Of a DNA stretch of 64,000 nucleotides, positions 62,099-64,000 are shown piece by piece. Origin of the DNA: Aliivibrio salmonicida LFI1238 (GTDB lineage: Bacteria > Pseudomonadota > Gammaproteobacteria > Enterobacterales > Vibrionaceae). The translations under genes were made by a program, and so were the position numbers. The stretch is taken from positions 310,001-374,000 of the forward strand of contig NC_011312.1 in assembly GCF_000196495.1 (NCBI RefSeq). Reading direction: 5' to 3'. How positions within the stretch are numbered: position 1 is the stretch's first letter; each line of letters begins with the position of its first letter. The notes under the pieces are model-generated. The model searched no databases. It was not told the origin of the DNA and saw only the letters and a list, made by a program, of their open reading frames with translations.

Positions 62099-62278
62099 AT
62101 GTCTAAAACTATCAAAGTAACTCAGACTAAAAGCTCTATCGGTCGCCTACCTAAGCACGTTTTGTGTCTTAAAGGTCTAGGCCTTCGTCGCATCAACCAC
62201 ACTGTGGAACTTGAAGATACTGCTTGCGTACGCGGCATGATCAACAAAGTTCACTACATGGTTAAGATTGAGGAGTAA
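62099..62278 (+). CDS. rpmD: 50S ribosomal protein L30
   Basis: A short gene of 59 codons between rpsE and rplO. The product starts MSKTIKVTQTKSSIGRLPKH and contains LKGLGLRRINHTVE, the uL30 ferredoxin-like signature. 5 bp after rpsE and 6 bp before rplO, TAAGAACC upstream; the canonical spc position. Confidence 0.98.
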   Translation: MSKTIKVTQTKSSIGRLPKHVLCLKGLGLRRINHTVELEDTACVRGMINKVHYMVKIEE

Positions 62279-62284
62279 TCAGTA

Positions 62285-62719
62285 ATGCGTTTGAATACTC
62301 TATCACCGGCTGCTGGATCAAACCCTTCTAAGAAGCGTGTTGGTCGTGGTATCGGTTCGGGCCTAGGTAAAACTGGTGGCCGTGGTCATAAAGGCCAAAA
62401 ATCACGTTCTGGCGGTAAAGTTCGCGTTGGTTTTGAAGGCGGTCAAATGCCTCTGAAACAACGTTTACCTAAATTTGGCTTTACTTCACGTAAGAGCCTA
62501 GTGACTGCAGAGGTTCGTTTAAGCGAACTTGCTAAAGTTGAAGGTAACGTTATCGATCTAAACAGCCTTAAAGCTGCTAACGTAATCACTAAGAACATTG
62601 TGTTCGCGAAAGTTGTACTTTCTGGTGAAATAGCTACTGCTGTAACTGTTAAAGGTCTACGCGTAACGAAAGGCGCTAAAGCTGCGATTGAAGCTGCAGG
62701 CGGTAAGATCGAGGAATAA
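62285..62719 (+). CDS. rplO: 50S ribosomal protein L15
   Basis: 144-residue uL15 ([20 protein letters not shown]) with the glycine/arginine-rich N-terminal extension ([20 protein letters not shown]). 20 bp before secY. Confidence 0.99.
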
Positions 62720-62739
62720 TCCTCGAAGGATGAGGTACA

Positions 62740-64000
62740 ATGGCAAAGAAACCAGGAAAAGAAGTAAATAGTGCTCAGAGCGGCTTAGCTGAACTGAAAT
62801 CGCGTCTCTTATTTGTGATAGGTGCGCTTTTAGTGTTCCGTGCGGGCTCATTTGTGCCAATTCCTGGGATTGACGCTGCTGTCCTTGCTGATCTTTTCGA
62901 ACAGCAGCAGGGTACCATCATTGAAATGTTTAACATGTTCTCTGGTGGTGCACTGTCGCGTGCCTCAATTCTTGCTCTAGGTATTATGCCGTATATTTCG
63001 GCATCTATCGTTGTGCAACTGTTAACAGTTGTACATCCTCCTCTAGCAGAATTGAAAAAAGAAGGTGAGTCTGGTCGTCGTAAGATTAATCAGTACACAC
63101 GTTATGGCACCTTGGTTCTGGCGACATTCCAAGCAATTGGGATTTCAACCGGATTGCCAAGCATGATTCCAGGGTTAGTTTCTAACCCTGACATGATGTT
63201 CTATCTAACAGCTACAGTAAGTTTAATTACCGGTACCATGTTTTTAATGTGGTTAGGTGAGCAAATTACTGAACGTGGCATCGGTAACGGTATATCTTTG
63301 ATTATTTTCACAGGTATCGTTGCAGGTTTACCACCAGCTATTGGTGAAACGATCCAGCAGGCGCGTCAAGGTGAACTGCACGTGCTTCTTCTATTACTAA
63401 TTGCAGTGTTATCGTTTGCAGTTATCTACTTTGTAGTGTTCATGGAGCGTGGTCAACGTCGTATCGTCGTTAACTATGCAAAACGTCAGCAAGGCCGTAA
63501 GGTATTTGCAGCTCAAAGTACTCACTTGCCACTTAAAATTAATATGGCTGGTGTGATTCCTGCAATATTTGCATCTAGTATTATACTATTCCCTGGGACA
63601 TTGGCTCAGTGGTTTGGTGGTAATGGCGAAGGAACATTCGGTTGGTTAACTGATGTTTCCATGGCGTTAAGCCCTGGTCAGCCATTATATGTAATGCTTT
63701 ATGCAGCAGCAATTATCTTCTTCTGTTTCTTCTATACCGCGTTGGTTTTTAACCCGCGTGAAACAGCTGATAACTTGAAGAAGTCTGGTGCATTCGTACC
63801 CGGAATCCGCCCAGGTGAACAGACAACGAAATACATAGATAAAGTGATGACACGGTTAACCCTAGCGGGCGCAATGTATATTACCTTCATCTGTCTGATC
63901 CCTGAGTTTATGATGATTGCATGGAACGTACGCTTCTATTTTGGCGGTACTTCACTACTAATTGTAGTTGTAGTTATTATGGACTTTATGGCACAAGTTC
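62740..64000 (+). CDS. secY: preprotein translocase subunit SecY, C-terminus beyond window
   Basis: Channel subunit of the SecYEG translocon in the inner membrane. 420 codons are visible of about 440-445. Starts MAKKPGKEVNSAQSGLAELK after AAGGATGAGGT. The plug and first helices (SFVPIPGIDA), FSGGALSRASILALGIMPYI and ERGIGNGISLIIF are standard SecY motifs. The frame is open to the window edge. Last visible gene of the spc operon. Confidence 0.98.
   Translation, partial: MAKKPGKEVNSAQSGLAELKSRLLFVIGALLVFRAGSFVPIPGIDAAVLADLFEQQQGTIIEMFNMFSGGALSRASILALGIMPYISASIVVQLLTVVHPPLAELKKEGESGRRKINQYTRYGTLVLATFQAIGISTGLPSMIPGLVSNPDMMFYLTATVSLITGTMFLMWLGEQITERGIGNGISLIIFTGIVAGLPPAIGETIQQARQGELHVLLLLLIAVLSFAVIYFVVFMERGQRRIVVNYAKRQQGRKVFAAQSTHLPLKINMAGVIPAIFASSIILFPGTLAQWFGGNGEGTFGWLTDVSMALSPGQPLYVMLYAAAIIFFCFFYTALVFNPRETADNLKKSGAFVPGIRPGEQTTKYIDKVMTRLTLAGAMYITFICLIPEFMMIAWNVRFYFGGTSLLIVVVVIMDFMAQV

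Noticed and set aside
43792..63000. Many antisense and frame-shifted open frames within the str, S10 and spc operons
   Set aside because: Each overlaps a full-length ribosomal protein or elongation factor gene and lacks its own start signals or recognisable motifs.

Overview
The window is a chromosomal segment of a Vibrionaceae bacterium, most likely an Aliivibrio of the IS-rich A. salmonicida / A. wodanis / A. logei kind. This rests on AT-rich gammaproteobacterial gene content, the Vibrio landmark genes hldD (gmhD) and rjg, an otnA/otnB-like (wbfF/wzz) export locus, and the order tusDCB-str operon-S10 operon-spc operon. The species call is inference, because no rRNA gene is present.

Layout. 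1-1856: end of an LPS core/O-antigen block on the minus strand (O-antigen ligase, cut by the window edge, then hldD). 2237-8617: rjg, a four-helix-bundle protein, a TetR regulator, an Omp85-type barrel coupled to a DUF3108 protein, and a frameshifted lipoprotein gene. 8954-18394: a surface-polysaccharide export locus, with yjbEFGH-like genes on the minus strand diverging from wzi, a large SLBB export protein and wzz on the plus strand. The locus ends at a strong terminator, two unrecognised gene scraps and an IS66 copy without target duplication, followed by a 171-bp tandem repeat. 21420-26934: DUF559 nuclease-like gene, tpiA, a CHMI-family isomerase, a DUF3135 gene split by IS982, glpX and zapB. 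27139-29453: an intact IS66 element. 29695-43612: housekeeping genes (rraA, menA, prkB, yheU, yheT, a TIGR02444 gene, yheS, kefG, kefB, yheV, slyD, slyX, a WD40 lipoprotein, fkpA, yheO, tusDCB). 43778-48257: str operon (rpsL, rpsG, fusA, tuf). 48604-53089: a three-level nest of mobile elements, an IS91-family element split by IS66, itself split by IS982. 53557-64000: S10 operon and most of the spc operon, ending inside secY.

The mobile and repeat content is the unusual part. Three IS66 copies and two IS982 copies can be delimited to the base, four of the five with target duplications. Two IS66 copies share a 35-bp deletion in tnpC. Intergenic regions are studded with a modular short repeat: a GCGAAGCG-type core with exchangeable arms (CTAG-, CTCG- or CTGAA-type). 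It lies inside the rjg coding frame, supplies C-terminal codons of rjg and wzz, and occupies the place of the ribosome binding site of wzz. A second, G-rich hairpin family of about 170 bp, often next to a recurring terminator hairpin, occurs as a tandem array and near glpX and zapB. I saw no CRISPR array, tRNA, rRNA, prophage or recognisable defence system.
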